DNA of 64,000 nt, taken from the NCBI RefSeq assembly GCF_000380245.2, contig NZ_HG428741.1, forward strand, positions 439,271 through 503,270, written 5' to 3'. This DNA comes from Bacillus massiliigorillae (GTDB taxonomy: Bacteria > Bacillota > Bacilli > Bacillales > DSM-1321). Made by a program: the position numbers and the translations under genes. The notes beneath the pieces were generated by a model. That model was not told the DNA's origin. It saw nothing but the letters and a program-made list of their open reading frames with translations, and did not search any database. Of the stretch, positions 42,557 to 50,375 are shown in pieces (position 1 is the stretch's first letter; every line of letters begins with the position of its first letter).

Positions 42557-43466
42557 TAGTAATACAGAACAAAAATTTAAGTCAGGGTTTATCTCTATTA
42601 TAGGTAGACCAAATGTGGGGAAATCGACATTCTTAAACCGTGTAATCGGACAAAAGATTGCGATTATGAGTGATAAACCTCAAACAACGAGAAATAAAGT
42701 ACAAGGTGTATTAACAGGAAATGATTCGCAAATGATTTTTATTGATACACCAGGTATTCATAAGCCAAAGCATAAGCTTGGTGACTTCATGGTGAAGAGT
42801 GCAATTAATGCCTTGCGTGAAGTAGATGTTATTTTATTTATGGTAAATGCTGTTGAAGGATTTGGACGTGGGGACGAATTCATCATTGAGAAGCTACAAG
42901 ATGTTAAAACACCAGTGTTTCTTGTTGTGAACAAAATCGATGAAGTACACCCTGATGAACTGCTACCACTAATCGACAAATATAAAGAAAAGCTGAACTT
43001 TCAAGCGATTGTTCCTATCTCTGCACTTGAAGGTAATAATGTTGATACGCTGCTTACAACGATTAAAAAACAACTTCCTGAAGGGCCACAATACTATCCA
43101 GCTGATCAAGTAACAGATCATCCGGAAAGATTTATTATTTCAGAGCTTATTCGTGAAAAAGTTCTACATTTAACTCGTGAAGAAGTGCCGCATTCCATTG
43201 CTGTTGTTATTGATTCCATTAAGAAAAAAGAAGGCAAAGAAATCGTGGAAGTTATGGCTACAATTATTGTAGAACGTAGTTCACAAAAAGGAATCGTGAT
43301 TGGTAAGCAAGGCAGTATGATGAAAGAAATTGGTCAACGAGCACGTAAAGATATTGAACTTCTACTAGGCTCAAAAGTTTATTTAGAGCTATGGGTGAAA
43401 GTGCAAAAAGACTGGCGCAACAAAATGTCTGTATTAAAAGACTATGGATTTAATGATGATTATTAA
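42546..43466 (+). CDS. era: GTPase Era
   Basis: Era is an essential GTPase that binds the 3' end of 16S rRNA during 30S assembly. The 306-residue protein has G1 GRPNVGKS at residues 20-27, G3 DTPGIHKPKHKLG, G4 NKID, SALEG as G5, and a C-terminal KH domain with IVIGKQGSMMKEIG. CCGGAGGA inside cdd is its ribosome site. It follows ybeY and dgkA as in most Firmicutes. Confidence 0.97.
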   Translation: MTSNSNTEQKFKSGFISIIGRPNVGKSTFLNRVIGQKIAIMSDKPQTTRNKVQGVLTGNDSQMIFIDTPGIHKPKHKLGDFMVKSAINALREVDVILFMVNAVEGFGRGDEFIIEKLQDVKTPVFLVVNKIDEVHPDELLPLIDKYKEKLNFQAIVPISALEGNNVDTLLTTIKKQLPEGPQYYPADQVTDHPERFIISELIREKVLHLTREEVPHSIAVVIDSIKKKEGKEIVEVMATIIVERSSQKGIVIGKQGSMMKEIGQRARKDIELLLGSKVYLELWVKVQKDWRNKMSVLKDYGFNDDY

Positions 43467-43567
43467 TTAGTAATTTTTGTAGCACATGAAAAAATAGAGA
43501 AAGGTCAAGATAATATTATAGTTGCATTTACTATTGCTAGTGAAAAACTAAAAAGGTGGGATTTAAG

Positions 43568-43711
43568 ATGTTGGATTTTACCTGGAAGATCTTCAAAGAA
43601 ACAGGTAGCGTAGACACGTATCTTTTGTTTAAAGAAATTCAGTTGGACAATCAAGACCCATTTGAAAGTAAGGATGACGAACTAGCAGAAATGAATTCAA
43701 CACTTTCATAA
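43568..43711 (+). CDS. yqzL: YqzL family small protein
   Basis: This 47-residue protein reads MLDFTWKIFKETGSVDTYL, continues with LFKEIQLDNQ and ends in an acidic tail. It matches the YqzL family in length, sequence pattern and place between era and recO. AAAAAGGTGGGA lies upstream. Its function is unknown. It is too short for many ORF callers. Confidence 0.88.
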   Translation: MLDFTWKIFKETGSVDTYLLFKEIQLDNQDPFESKDDELAEMNSTLS

Positions 43712-43747
43712 TATTGTCTTGGCTTTAGTCGAAGAAGGTGACTTGTC

Positions 43748-44500
43748 TTGATCCAAAAATGTGAAGGCATTGTCATTCGCCGAACGAATTATGGAGAGAA
43801 CAATAAAATTATCACAATTTATACTCGCGAATGGGGTAAGATTGGAGTGATGGCAAGAGGGGCTAATAAGCCAAATAGTAGGCTCTCTTCCGTCACTCAA
43901 CTTTTCTATTATGGCTATTTTCTTGTTCAAACCTCATCTGGATTAGGAAGTCTATCTCAAGGAGAGTCGATTGAATCTTTCCGGCATATCCGAGAAGATA
44001 TTATTAGTACAGCTTATGCTTCTTACATAATTGAGCTACTTGATAAAGGAACGGATGATAAGAAGTCCAATCCGTATTTATTTGAATTGCTTTATCAAAT
44101 GTTGAATTATATTAATGAAGGGTACGATCCAGAGGTTCTTACAGCTATTTTTGAAATGAAAATGCTGAGTGTGTTAGGCATTCCTCCAGTACTTGATCGT
44201 TGTGTCTCTTGTGATTCAACAGAAGGAGAATTTTCATTTTCGGTAAAAGAAGGTGGTTTCTTGTGTCACCGATGCAAGGAGAAAGATCGTTATCGTATAC
44301 CGACAAGCCCAACGACAGTGAAATTGCTGCGTTTATTTTATTATTTTGACCTTTCGAGGTTAGGGAGCATTTCACTAAAACCCGAAACGAAAAAAGAATT
44401 AAAGCTAATAATTGAATCGTATTATGATGAATATTCTGGTTTGCATTTAAAGTCGAAGAAGTTTTTGCAGCAAATGCATAAGCTCGATGGATTAATGTGA
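43748..44500 (+). CDS. recO: DNA repair protein RecO
   Basis: RecO anneals SSB-coated strands and loads RecA with RecR. The 250-residue protein has an N-terminal OB fold (CEGIVIRRTNYGENNKIITIYT, present as residues 4-25), a helical domain and a C-terminal zinc-finger-like CVSC...CHRC pair. It starts at TTG 43748 behind AAGGTGA. The stop is followed by the glyQS T-box leader. Confidence 0.94.
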   Translation: MIQKCEGIVIRRTNYGENNKIITIYTREWGKIGVMARGANKPNSRLSSVTQLFYYGYFLVQTSSGLGSLSQGESIESFRHIREDIISTAYASYIIELLDKGTDDKKSNPYLFELLYQMLNYINEGYDPEVLTAIFEMKMLSVLGIPPVLDRCVSCDSTEGEFSFSVKEGGFLCHRCKEKDRYRIPTSPTTVKLLRLFYYFDLSRLGSISLKPETKKELKLIIESYYDEYSGLHLKSKKFLQQMHKLDGLM

Positions 44501-44545
44501 TTGTGAAGAAAAGTTCAAACTAAACGGTAAAATTTAATCGTAATG

Positions 44546-44575
44546 TTGACAAAAGGTTAGTTATTTGGATAAAAT
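44546..44575 (+). promoter_or_regulatory. Promoter of the glyQS T-box transcript
   Basis: TTGACA (44546-44551) with an 18-base spacer to TAAAAT (44570-44575). Confidence 0.75.
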
Positions 44576-44605
44576 GCTATGTAAATAACAACAGTAAATA
44601 TTGCA

Positions 44606-44806
44606 ATGATGGAAAAGAGTATCTGACATTTTTTATAGAAGCGAGCTCGGGTATGGTGCAAGCCGAGTTATAAATATTCAGAGAAGGGCGTTCCGGAGCA
44701 AATGAAACACGAAAAGAGGCAGTTTATTATATAGACTGCAATTAGGGTGGAACCGCGGGTAACTCTCGTCCCTATGCGAAGAAGCATAGGAATGAGAGTT
44801 TTTTTG
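44606..44806 (+). promoter_or_regulatory. Glycine T-box riboswitch of glyQS
   Basis: The T-box sequence AGGGTGGAACCGCGGG is at 44744-44759. Stem I shows AGAGTA, a distal region GCGAGCTCGGGTATGG with GGTGCAAGCCGAG, and GAAGGGCGTTCC at 44683-44694, where the specifier is GGC or GGG, both glycine. The T-box base A would pair with a U discriminator of tRNA-Gly. The terminator AACTCTC..CCTATGC/GCATAGG..GAGAGTT with T-run ends the leader. Uncharged tRNA-Gly should favour readthrough into glyQS. Confidence 0.95.
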
Positions 44807-44844
44807 TGTTCTTTTTTCTATGTAAATAAAAACGGAGGTGCCGT

Positions 44845-45735
44845 ATGAATATACAAAATATGATTTTAACTTTACAAAAACATTGGTCAAATCAAGGATG
44901 TATTCTAATGAATGCATACGATACGGAGAAAGGTGCAGGAACGATGAGTCCATATACGTTCTTAAGAGCAATTGGACCTGAGCCTTGGAGTGTAGCTTAT
45001 GTAGAGCCTTCACGCCGTCCGGCAGATGGTCGTTATGGTGAGAATCCAAACCGTCTATATCAACATCATCAGTTCCAAGTTATCATGAAGCCATCTCCTG
45101 ATAACATTCAAGAGTTATACTTAGATTCTTTACGTGCTTTAGGAATTAATCCATTAGAGCATGATATTCGTTTCGTTGAAGATAACTGGGAGAACCCATC
45201 ACTAGGTTGTGCGGGTCTTGGCTGGGAAGTATGGCTTGATGGAATGGAAATCACGCAGTTTACGTATTTCCAACAAGTTGGTGGTCTTGAGTGTAAACCA
45301 GTATCTGTAGAGATTACGTATGGTATTGAGCGTCTAGCTTCTTACATTCAAGATAAAGAAAATGTTTTTGATCTTGAGTGGACAGAAGGCTTCACAATTC
45401 GTGATATTTTCGGTCAACCTGAATTTGAGCATTCAAAATATACTTTCCAAACAAGTAATACAGAAATGTTATTTGAGCTTTTCAATATGTATGAAAAAGA
45501 AGCGCATGCACAAATGGAAGCAGGTCTTGTGCACCCAGCATATGATTATGTTCTAAAATGCTCACATACTTTTAATCTTCTAGATGCAAAAGGAGCAATT
45601 TCAGTAACAGAGCGTACAGGTTATATCGCTCGTTGTCGTAACCTAGCTAGAAAAGTAGCGAAAACATTTTATGATGAGCGTGAAAAGTTAGGATTCCCAA
45701 TCTTAAAGCAGAAGGGAGAAAATACTCATGAATAA
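44845..45735 (+). CDS. glyQ: Glycyl-tRNA synthetase alpha subunit
   Basis: GlyQ is the catalytic class II subunit of the tetrameric bacterial-type GlyRS. The 296-residue protein shows MILTLQKHWSNQGCI, EPSRRPADGRYGENPNR, the motif 2 area YLDSLRALGINPLEHD, EVWLDGMEITQFTYFQQVGG and GIERLASY. AACGGAGGTG precedes ATG. It overlaps glyS by eight bases and is controlled by the upstream T-box. Confidence 0.97.
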   Translation: MNIQNMILTLQKHWSNQGCILMNAYDTEKGAGTMSPYTFLRAIGPEPWSVAYVEPSRRPADGRYGENPNRLYQHHQFQVIMKPSPDNIQELYLDSLRALGINPLEHDIRFVEDNWENPSLGCAGLGWEVWLDGMEITQFTYFQQVGGLECKPVSVEITYGIERLASYIQDKENVFDLEWTEGFTIRDIFGQPEFEHSKYTFQTSNTEMLFELFNMYEKEAHAQMEAGLVHPAYDYVLKCSHTFNLLDAKGAISVTERTGYIARCRNLARKVAKTFYDEREKLGFPILKQKGENTHE

Positions 45736-47800
45736 GAAAGATTTATTACTAGAAATTGGTTTAGAAGAACTTCCTGCTCGTTTCGTTACTGATTCAATTG
45801 AGCAGTTATCAAATAAAGTAGAAGCTTGGTTAAAAGAGAAAAAAATTAGTTATACAGCAGTTCAAAAATATTCAACTCCTCGTCGTCTTGCGATTTTAGT
45901 TACAGATGTAACTGAAATGCAAGAAGATACACAAGAGGAAGCAAAAGGACCAGCTAAGAAAATTGCTCTTGATGCTGAAGGCAATTGGTCTAAAGCAGCG
46001 ATTGGATTTGCAAGAGGTCAAGGAGTAGCGGTAGAAGACATCTATTTCAAGGAAATTAAAGGTGTTGAATACGTTCACGTGCAAAAGTTTACAAAGGGCC
46101 AACAAGTAAAAGAGCTACTTGTTGATTTGAAAGATATTATTACATCTCTTTCTTTCCCAAAAAACATGCGCTGGGCTGACCAAGATTTACGCTTTGTACG
46201 TCCAATTAAGTGGATGATTGCTTTGTTCGGTCAAGAAGTAATTCCATTCGAGATTACAAATGTTGCTACAAGTAATACAACATTAGGTCATCGTTTCTTA
46301 GGAGAAAAAATTGTTATTGAAACGCCAGCTTCATATGAAGAGATGTTAAAAGAGCAATATGTTATTGCAGATGCTACGAAACGAAAAGAAATGATTCTAT
46401 CTCAATTAAAACAATTAGAACAAGAAAATGGCTGGGTTATTCCTGTTGATGAAGATTTACTAGAAGAAGTAAATAACTTGGTAGAATATCCTACAGCACT
46501 ATTTGGAAAGTTCGAAGAAGAATACTTAGAATTACCTGACCGTGTGCTAATTACGTCAATGAAGGAGCACCAAAGATACTTCCCAGTGATGAATCAAAAT
46601 GGTGAATTACTACCTTTCTTCGTAACGGTGCGTAACGGTAATAGTGAAGGTATTGACATTGTGGCAAGAGGTAATGAAAAGGTACTTCGTGCTCGTCTTG
46701 CTGATGCTGACTTCTTCTATCGTGAAGACCAAACAAAAGATATTGCTTCTTGCTTGAAGAAGTTAGAAACAATTGTGTATCACGAAGAAATTGGTACATT
46801 GGCAGAGAAAGTAAGTCGTGTACGTGCATTAACAAATAGCTTGAGTGACGAGCTTTCAGTTGATGCAGAAACAAAACAAGATGCTGATCGTACGGCTGAG
46901 ATTGCGAAATTCGATTTAGTAACAGGCATGGTATATGAATTCCCTGAATTACAAGGATATATGGGTGAAAGATACGCTCGTATTAAAGGGGAAAAAGAAG
47001 CGGTAGCAGTAGCTGTAAATGAGCATTACATGCCACGTCACGCTGAAGATGATGTTCCGCTGAGTGAAGTTGGGGCTATCGTAAGTGTAGCGGAGAAAAT
47101 GGATACAATTACGTCTAACTTTGCAATTGGAAATATCCCAACAGGTTCACAAGATCCTTATGCATTGAGAAGACAAGCAAGTGGTATTGTACAAATCTTA
47201 GTTGAGAAAAACTGGAGCATTCGTCTTGAAACACTTGTAGACTTGTCATTAGCACTTGTTGAGAGCGCTGGAATTGCCAAAAGCAGTGTCAAAGAGATTA
47301 GAGAAGCAATTATCAACTTCTTCAATGCTCGTATTAAGCACTTATTAAATGAAAAAGAAGTACGATATGATTTAGTAGATGCAGTGTTAGCAGGTGAAGT
47401 TGGTGTTGTATCTTCATTAGTGAACCGTGCGTTAGTTCTTGAACAAGAAAAAAATAGTGCGACATTTAAAGAGAGCATGGAAGCATTAAGCCGTGTCATG
47501 AATATCGCTGTTAAGCTAACAGAAGTACCTGTTGTGAAACCTGAGCTATTTGAAAATGAAGAAGAAAAAAATCTTTACAATGCATTTAAAAATGTTGAAG
47601 AACAGTACGCAACTGTTCAATCTGAAAGCGAGCAATTTGCGTTACTTGTTTCTTTAAAAGGTGACATTGAGCAATATTTCGAGAATACAATGGTAATGGC
47701 TGAAGATGAGTCAATTCGTTATAACCGTTTATCATTAATGAAAGAAATTAGCAATCTTATTAGTAGCTTTGCTCATATGAATAAAATATTATCTATCTAA
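45728..47800 (+). CDS. glyS: Glycyl-tRNA synthetase beta subunit
   Basis: GlyS supplies tRNA-binding and anticodon-recognition domains. The 690-residue length is normal. LLLEIGLEELPARF opens the protein, YSTPRRLAI and KGPAKKIALD follow, an HD-like region contains FPELQGYMGERYA and HYMPRHAEDDVP, and a C-terminal DALR-type anticodon domain ends the chain. Its start lies within glyQ behind AAGGGAGAA. Confidence 0.97.
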   Translation: MNKKDLLLEIGLEELPARFVTDSIEQLSNKVEAWLKEKKISYTAVQKYSTPRRLAILVTDVTEMQEDTQEEAKGPAKKIALDAEGNWSKAAIGFARGQGVAVEDIYFKEIKGVEYVHVQKFTKGQQVKELLVDLKDIITSLSFPKNMRWADQDLRFVRPIKWMIALFGQEVIPFEITNVATSNTTLGHRFLGEKIVIETPASYEEMLKEQYVIADATKRKEMILSQLKQLEQENGWVIPVDEDLLEEVNNLVEYPTALFGKFEEEYLELPDRVLITSMKEHQRYFPVMNQNGELLPFFVTVRNGNSEGIDIVARGNEKVLRARLADADFFYREDQTKDIASCLKKLETIVYHEEIGTLAEKVSRVRALTNSLSDELSVDAETKQDADRTAEIAKFDLVTGMVYEFPELQGYMGERYARIKGEKEAVAVAVNEHYMPRHAEDDVPLSEVGAIVSVAEKMDTITSNFAIGNIPTGSQDPYALRRQASGIVQILVEKNWSIRLETLVDLSLALVESAGIAKSSVKEIREAIINFFNARIKHLLNEKEVRYDLVDAVLAGEVGVVSSLVNRALVLEQEKNSATFKESMEALSRVMNIAVKLTEVPVVKPELFENEEEKNLYNAFKNVEEQYATVQSESEQFALLVSLKGDIEQYFENTMVMAEDESIRYNRLSLMKEISNLISSFAHMNKILSI

Positions 47801-47813
47801 TAAAATTAAACTT

Positions 47814-47841
47814 TGCTCGGTGGGGATATCCTCACCGAGCA
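47814..47841 (+). terminator. Terminator-like hairpin after glyS
   Basis: TGCTCGGTG..CACCGAGCA with a GGATATCC centre is a strong palindrome but has only a short T tail (ATTTG). Confidence 0.65.
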
Positions 47842-47874
47842 TTTGTTGAGCGGGATAAAGCAACAGTATAAACT

Positions 47875-47923
47875 AAAAGGGGGTGTGGAAAGTGAGAAAT
47901 CACTTTTTGCACAGCCCCTTTTT
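47875..47923 (+). terminator. Second terminator between glyS and ccpN
   Basis: AAAAGGGGGTGTG pairs with CACAGCCCCTTTTT; inner AAAGTG/CACTTT extends the stem. Confidence 0.85.
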
Positions 47924-47988
47924 ACAAATGAATAATTAGTATATAATAATTATATATAGTATAGCTTAATTCTGTGTAATGCAGTAAG

Positions 47989-48627
47989 GTGGTGAATAAA
48001 ATCGAACTGAATAAACGGCAAGAGCATATTCTTCGAATTGTAAAAGAAAACGGTCCGATTACTGGTGAAAGTATTGCGGAGCAACTACATTTAACGAGAG
48101 CGACTTTACGACCTGATTTGGCTATCTTGACAATGGCAGGCTTTCTTGAAGCTCGACCACGTGTAGGTTATTTTTATAGTGGGAAAACTGGTACACAGCT
48201 TTTGACGGATAATCTTTCTAAATTGTATGTGAAAGATTTCCAATCGATTCCGGTGGTCGTTTCTGATAGTATTTCGGTATACGATGCAATTTGTACGATG
48301 TTTTTAGAGGATGTAGGTACTTTATTTGTTGTTGATCAACATGCACATCTAGTAGGTGTATTATCAAGAAAAGACCTACTTCGAGCAAGTATTGGTAAGC
48401 AGGATTTAACGACTATTCCTGTGAATATTATTATGACAAGAATGCCGAACATCGCAATGTGTATGAAAGAAGATTTAATAATAGAAGTTGCAAAGAAATT
48501 GATTGAGAAACAAATCGATGCTCTTCCAGTAGTGAAACAAACGGAAAGTGGTTATGAAGTTACTGGAAGAATTACAAAGACAAATATAACTAAAGCACTT
48601 GTTTCTCTAGCTACAGAGGAAATTTAA
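47989..48627 (+). CDS. ccpN: Transcriptional repressor CcpN
   Basis: CcpN represses gluconeogenic genes (gapB, pckA in B. subtilis) in the presence of glucose. The 212-residue protein has an N-terminal winged HTH (KRQEHILRIVKENGPITGES, then LTRATLRPDLAILTMAGFLEARPRVGYFYSGK) and two CBS domains that bind adenine nucleotides (DVGTLFVVDQHAHLVGVLSRKDLLRA and a second near residue 165). It starts at GTG 47989 or the next codon, GTG 47992. It is paired with yqfL 20 bases downstream, whose product is known to modulate CcpN in B. subtilis. Confidence 0.94.
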   Translation: MVNKIELNKRQEHILRIVKENGPITGESIAEQLHLTRATLRPDLAILTMAGFLEARPRVGYFYSGKTGTQLLTDNLSKLYVKDFQSIPVVVSDSISVYDAICTMFLEDVGTLFVVDQHAHLVGVLSRKDLLRASIGKQDLTTIPVNIIMTRMPNIAMCMKEDLIIEVAKKLIEKQIDALPVVKQTESGYEVTGRITKTNITKALVSLATEEI

Positions 48628-48646
48628 GATTTGGGGAGGACAATAC

Positions 48647-49456
48647 ATGAGTTCACCAATTATTTATGTAGTTTCAGATTCAGTTGGGGAAACAGCTGAA
48701 TTAGTTACAAAAGCAGCTGTAAGTCAATTTATTAATTCTAATATTACGATTAAACGTATACCATATGTAGAACATCGTGAGGACATTGAAGAAGTAATTT
48801 CACTAGCTAAACTAAATGAAGCAATTATTGCTTATACATTAGTTAGACCTCATGATAGAGAATATATGAAGAAAAGATCTGCTGAGGAAGGTATTATCAC
48901 ATATGATATTATTGGTCCTTTAATGGATACACTGCAAGATACGCTGAATTTAAGCCCAGTTTACGAGCCAGGTTTGGTAAGAAAACTAGATGAAGATTAT
49001 TTTAAACGAGTAGAAGCTATTGAATTTGCCGTTAAGTATGATGATGGTCGTGATCCAAGAGGTATTTTAAGAGCGGATATCGTACTTGTTGGTGTGTCTA
49101 GAACGTGCAAAACACCCCTATCTCAATACTTAGCACATAAGCGATTTAAAGTTGCCAATGTACCGCTAGTGCCTGAAGTAGAGCCACCAGAAGAATTATT
49201 CCTTGTTGCTCCAGAAAAGTGTATCGGCTTAAAAATTAGTCCAGAAAAATTGAATAATATTCGTAAAGAGCGACTTAAGACTTTAGGTCTGGGCGATCAT
49301 GCGATTTATGCCAACCTAGGCAGAATAAAAGAAGAACTTCAGTATTTCGAAACAATAGTTGATAAGTTAAAATGCCCAGTAATCGACGTAACGAATAAAG
49401 CGGTAGAAGAAACAGCTAATAATATTATCACAATGATTCAAAACAACAAAAGATAA
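48647..49456 (+). CDS. yqfL: PEP synthase regulatory kinase/phosphorylase family protein YqfL
   Basis: Members of this 269-residue DUF299 family phosphorylate and dephosphorylate PEP synthase or pyruvate phosphate dikinase; in B. subtilis YqfL is a positive regulator of gluconeogenesis acting with CcpN. The N-terminus IIYVVSDSVGETAELV and the ADP-binding P-loop-like GVSRTCKTPLSQYLAHKRF (about residues 148-166) are clear. The usual family loop is GVSRTSKTP, so a Ser is replaced by Cys here (codon TGC at 49107-49109). GGGGAGGA precedes the ATG and a terminator follows. Confidence 0.92.
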   Translation: MSSPIIYVVSDSVGETAELVTKAAVSQFINSNITIKRIPYVEHREDIEEVISLAKLNEAIIAYTLVRPHDREYMKKRSAEEGIITYDIIGPLMDTLQDTLNLSPVYEPGLVRKLDEDYFKRVEAIEFAVKYDDGRDPRGILRADIVLVGVSRTCKTPLSQYLAHKRFKVANVPLVPEVEPPEELFLVAPEKCIGLKISPEKLNNIRKERLKTLGLGDHAIYANLGRIKEELQYFETIVDKLKCPVIDVTNKAVEETANNIITMIQNNKR

Positions 49457-49464
49457 TAATCTGT

Positions 49465-49494
49465 AAAAAAGGTACATGTAGGTGTACCTTTTTT
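49465..49494 (+). terminator. Terminator of ccpN-yqfL
   Basis: AAAAAAGGTACA/TGTACCTTTTTT with a 6-base loop, eight bases after the yqfL stop. Confidence 0.93.
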
Positions 49495-49539
49495 ATAGGA
49501 GAAAAAGTATATTATTTTGCTGCTATAGTTTTTACTTTA

Positions 49540-49636
49540 CATTGCTATGCTAAGGGATTAAGATGATTTGTTTGGAGACTGAAAATAGGTTTTCTATAAC
49601 AGATGGTCCGAAGCCTTGCATAGCGCCTTTTTTTGT
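49540..49636 (+). repeat. Structured intergenic element, copy G (degenerate)
   Basis: GCTATGC (49544-49550) with AAGG pairs with CCTT and GCATAGC (49618-49624). Inside is GAAAATAGGTTTTC at the place of the usual hairpin, and CGCCTTTTTTT follows. Primary sequence has drifted strongly but the architecture is the same. The rest of the 400-base gap between yqfL and yqxD holds no gene I can support. Confidence 0.6.
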
Positions 49637-49863
49637 TGAGGAAAATCGATTAAATGTCTAGATTTTTACTGTATTATGTTCTATAATGAAAAATTGTGAT
49701 AAAAAGAATAATCTTTAGGTTTAGAGTTGCTTATGTAGGAATAAACTAATAATCATAAGAATGTCAAGAGATTCTTCAAAAAAAATTCGACATTTCCAGT
49801 CTCTTTTAAAAACTTATGAGAATTTAAGCAGGAAATTGAAGAAAAATGGAGAAATAAGAAAAC

Positions 49864-50322
49864 ATGACTTATAAACCTTCCATAATCGTAGATGGTGATG
49901 CTTGTCCTGTGAAAGATGAATGTATAGCCTGTGCTAAGGAATTCCAAGTGGATGTTGTTTTCGTAGCATCTATTAAGAACAAAACGAATAAATATCCTGA
50001 GGCACGTTGGATTTACGTTGATTGGGATAAGGAAGCAGCAGACCTATATATGATGAATATGGCAAAGAAAGATGATATTGCTGTAACTAGTGACATTGGT
50101 TTGGCGGCAGCATTACTTGGAAAAGGGGTTTGTGTTCTTTCTCCAAAGGGAATATTTTATAATGAGTACAATATTGACTCACTCTTGTTTATGCGGCATA
50201 CAGCTGCGAAGAAGAGAAGGAAAGGTGTTTACTCGAAAGGACCAAAGGCTTTTACTGAAAATGACCGAAAAAATTTCCATAATTCACTAGTGAAAATTTT
50301 GTCGAACTTTGCAGGGAAATAA
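49864..50322 (+). CDS. yqxD: YaiI/YqxD family protein (DUF188)
   Basis: This is a 152-residue PIN-like-fold protein of unknown substrate. The conserved blocks are IIVDGDACPVKDE at the N-terminus, DKEAADLYMMNMAKKDDIAVTSDIGLAA in the middle (D residues of a possible nuclease site) and the C-terminal KGPKAFTENDRKNFHNSLVKIL. It lies immediately upstream of dnaG, as in B. subtilis. Confidence 0.92.
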   Translation: MTYKPSIIVDGDACPVKDECIACAKEFQVDVVFVASIKNKTNKYPEARWIYVDWDKEAADLYMMNMAKKDDIAVTSDIGLAAALLGKGVCVLSPKGIFYNEYNIDSLLFMRHTAAKKRRKGVYSKGPKAFTENDRKNFHNSLVKILSNFAGK

Positions 50323-50375
50323 GCAGATTTATCGAATATATAGATTATCACCTAAAAAGAAACTGGTGTGGTCCA

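Noticed and set aside
16488..49636. CRISPR array made of the repeated hairpins
   Set aside because: Copies are thousands of bases apart, in both orientations, with no regular spacers and no cas genes.
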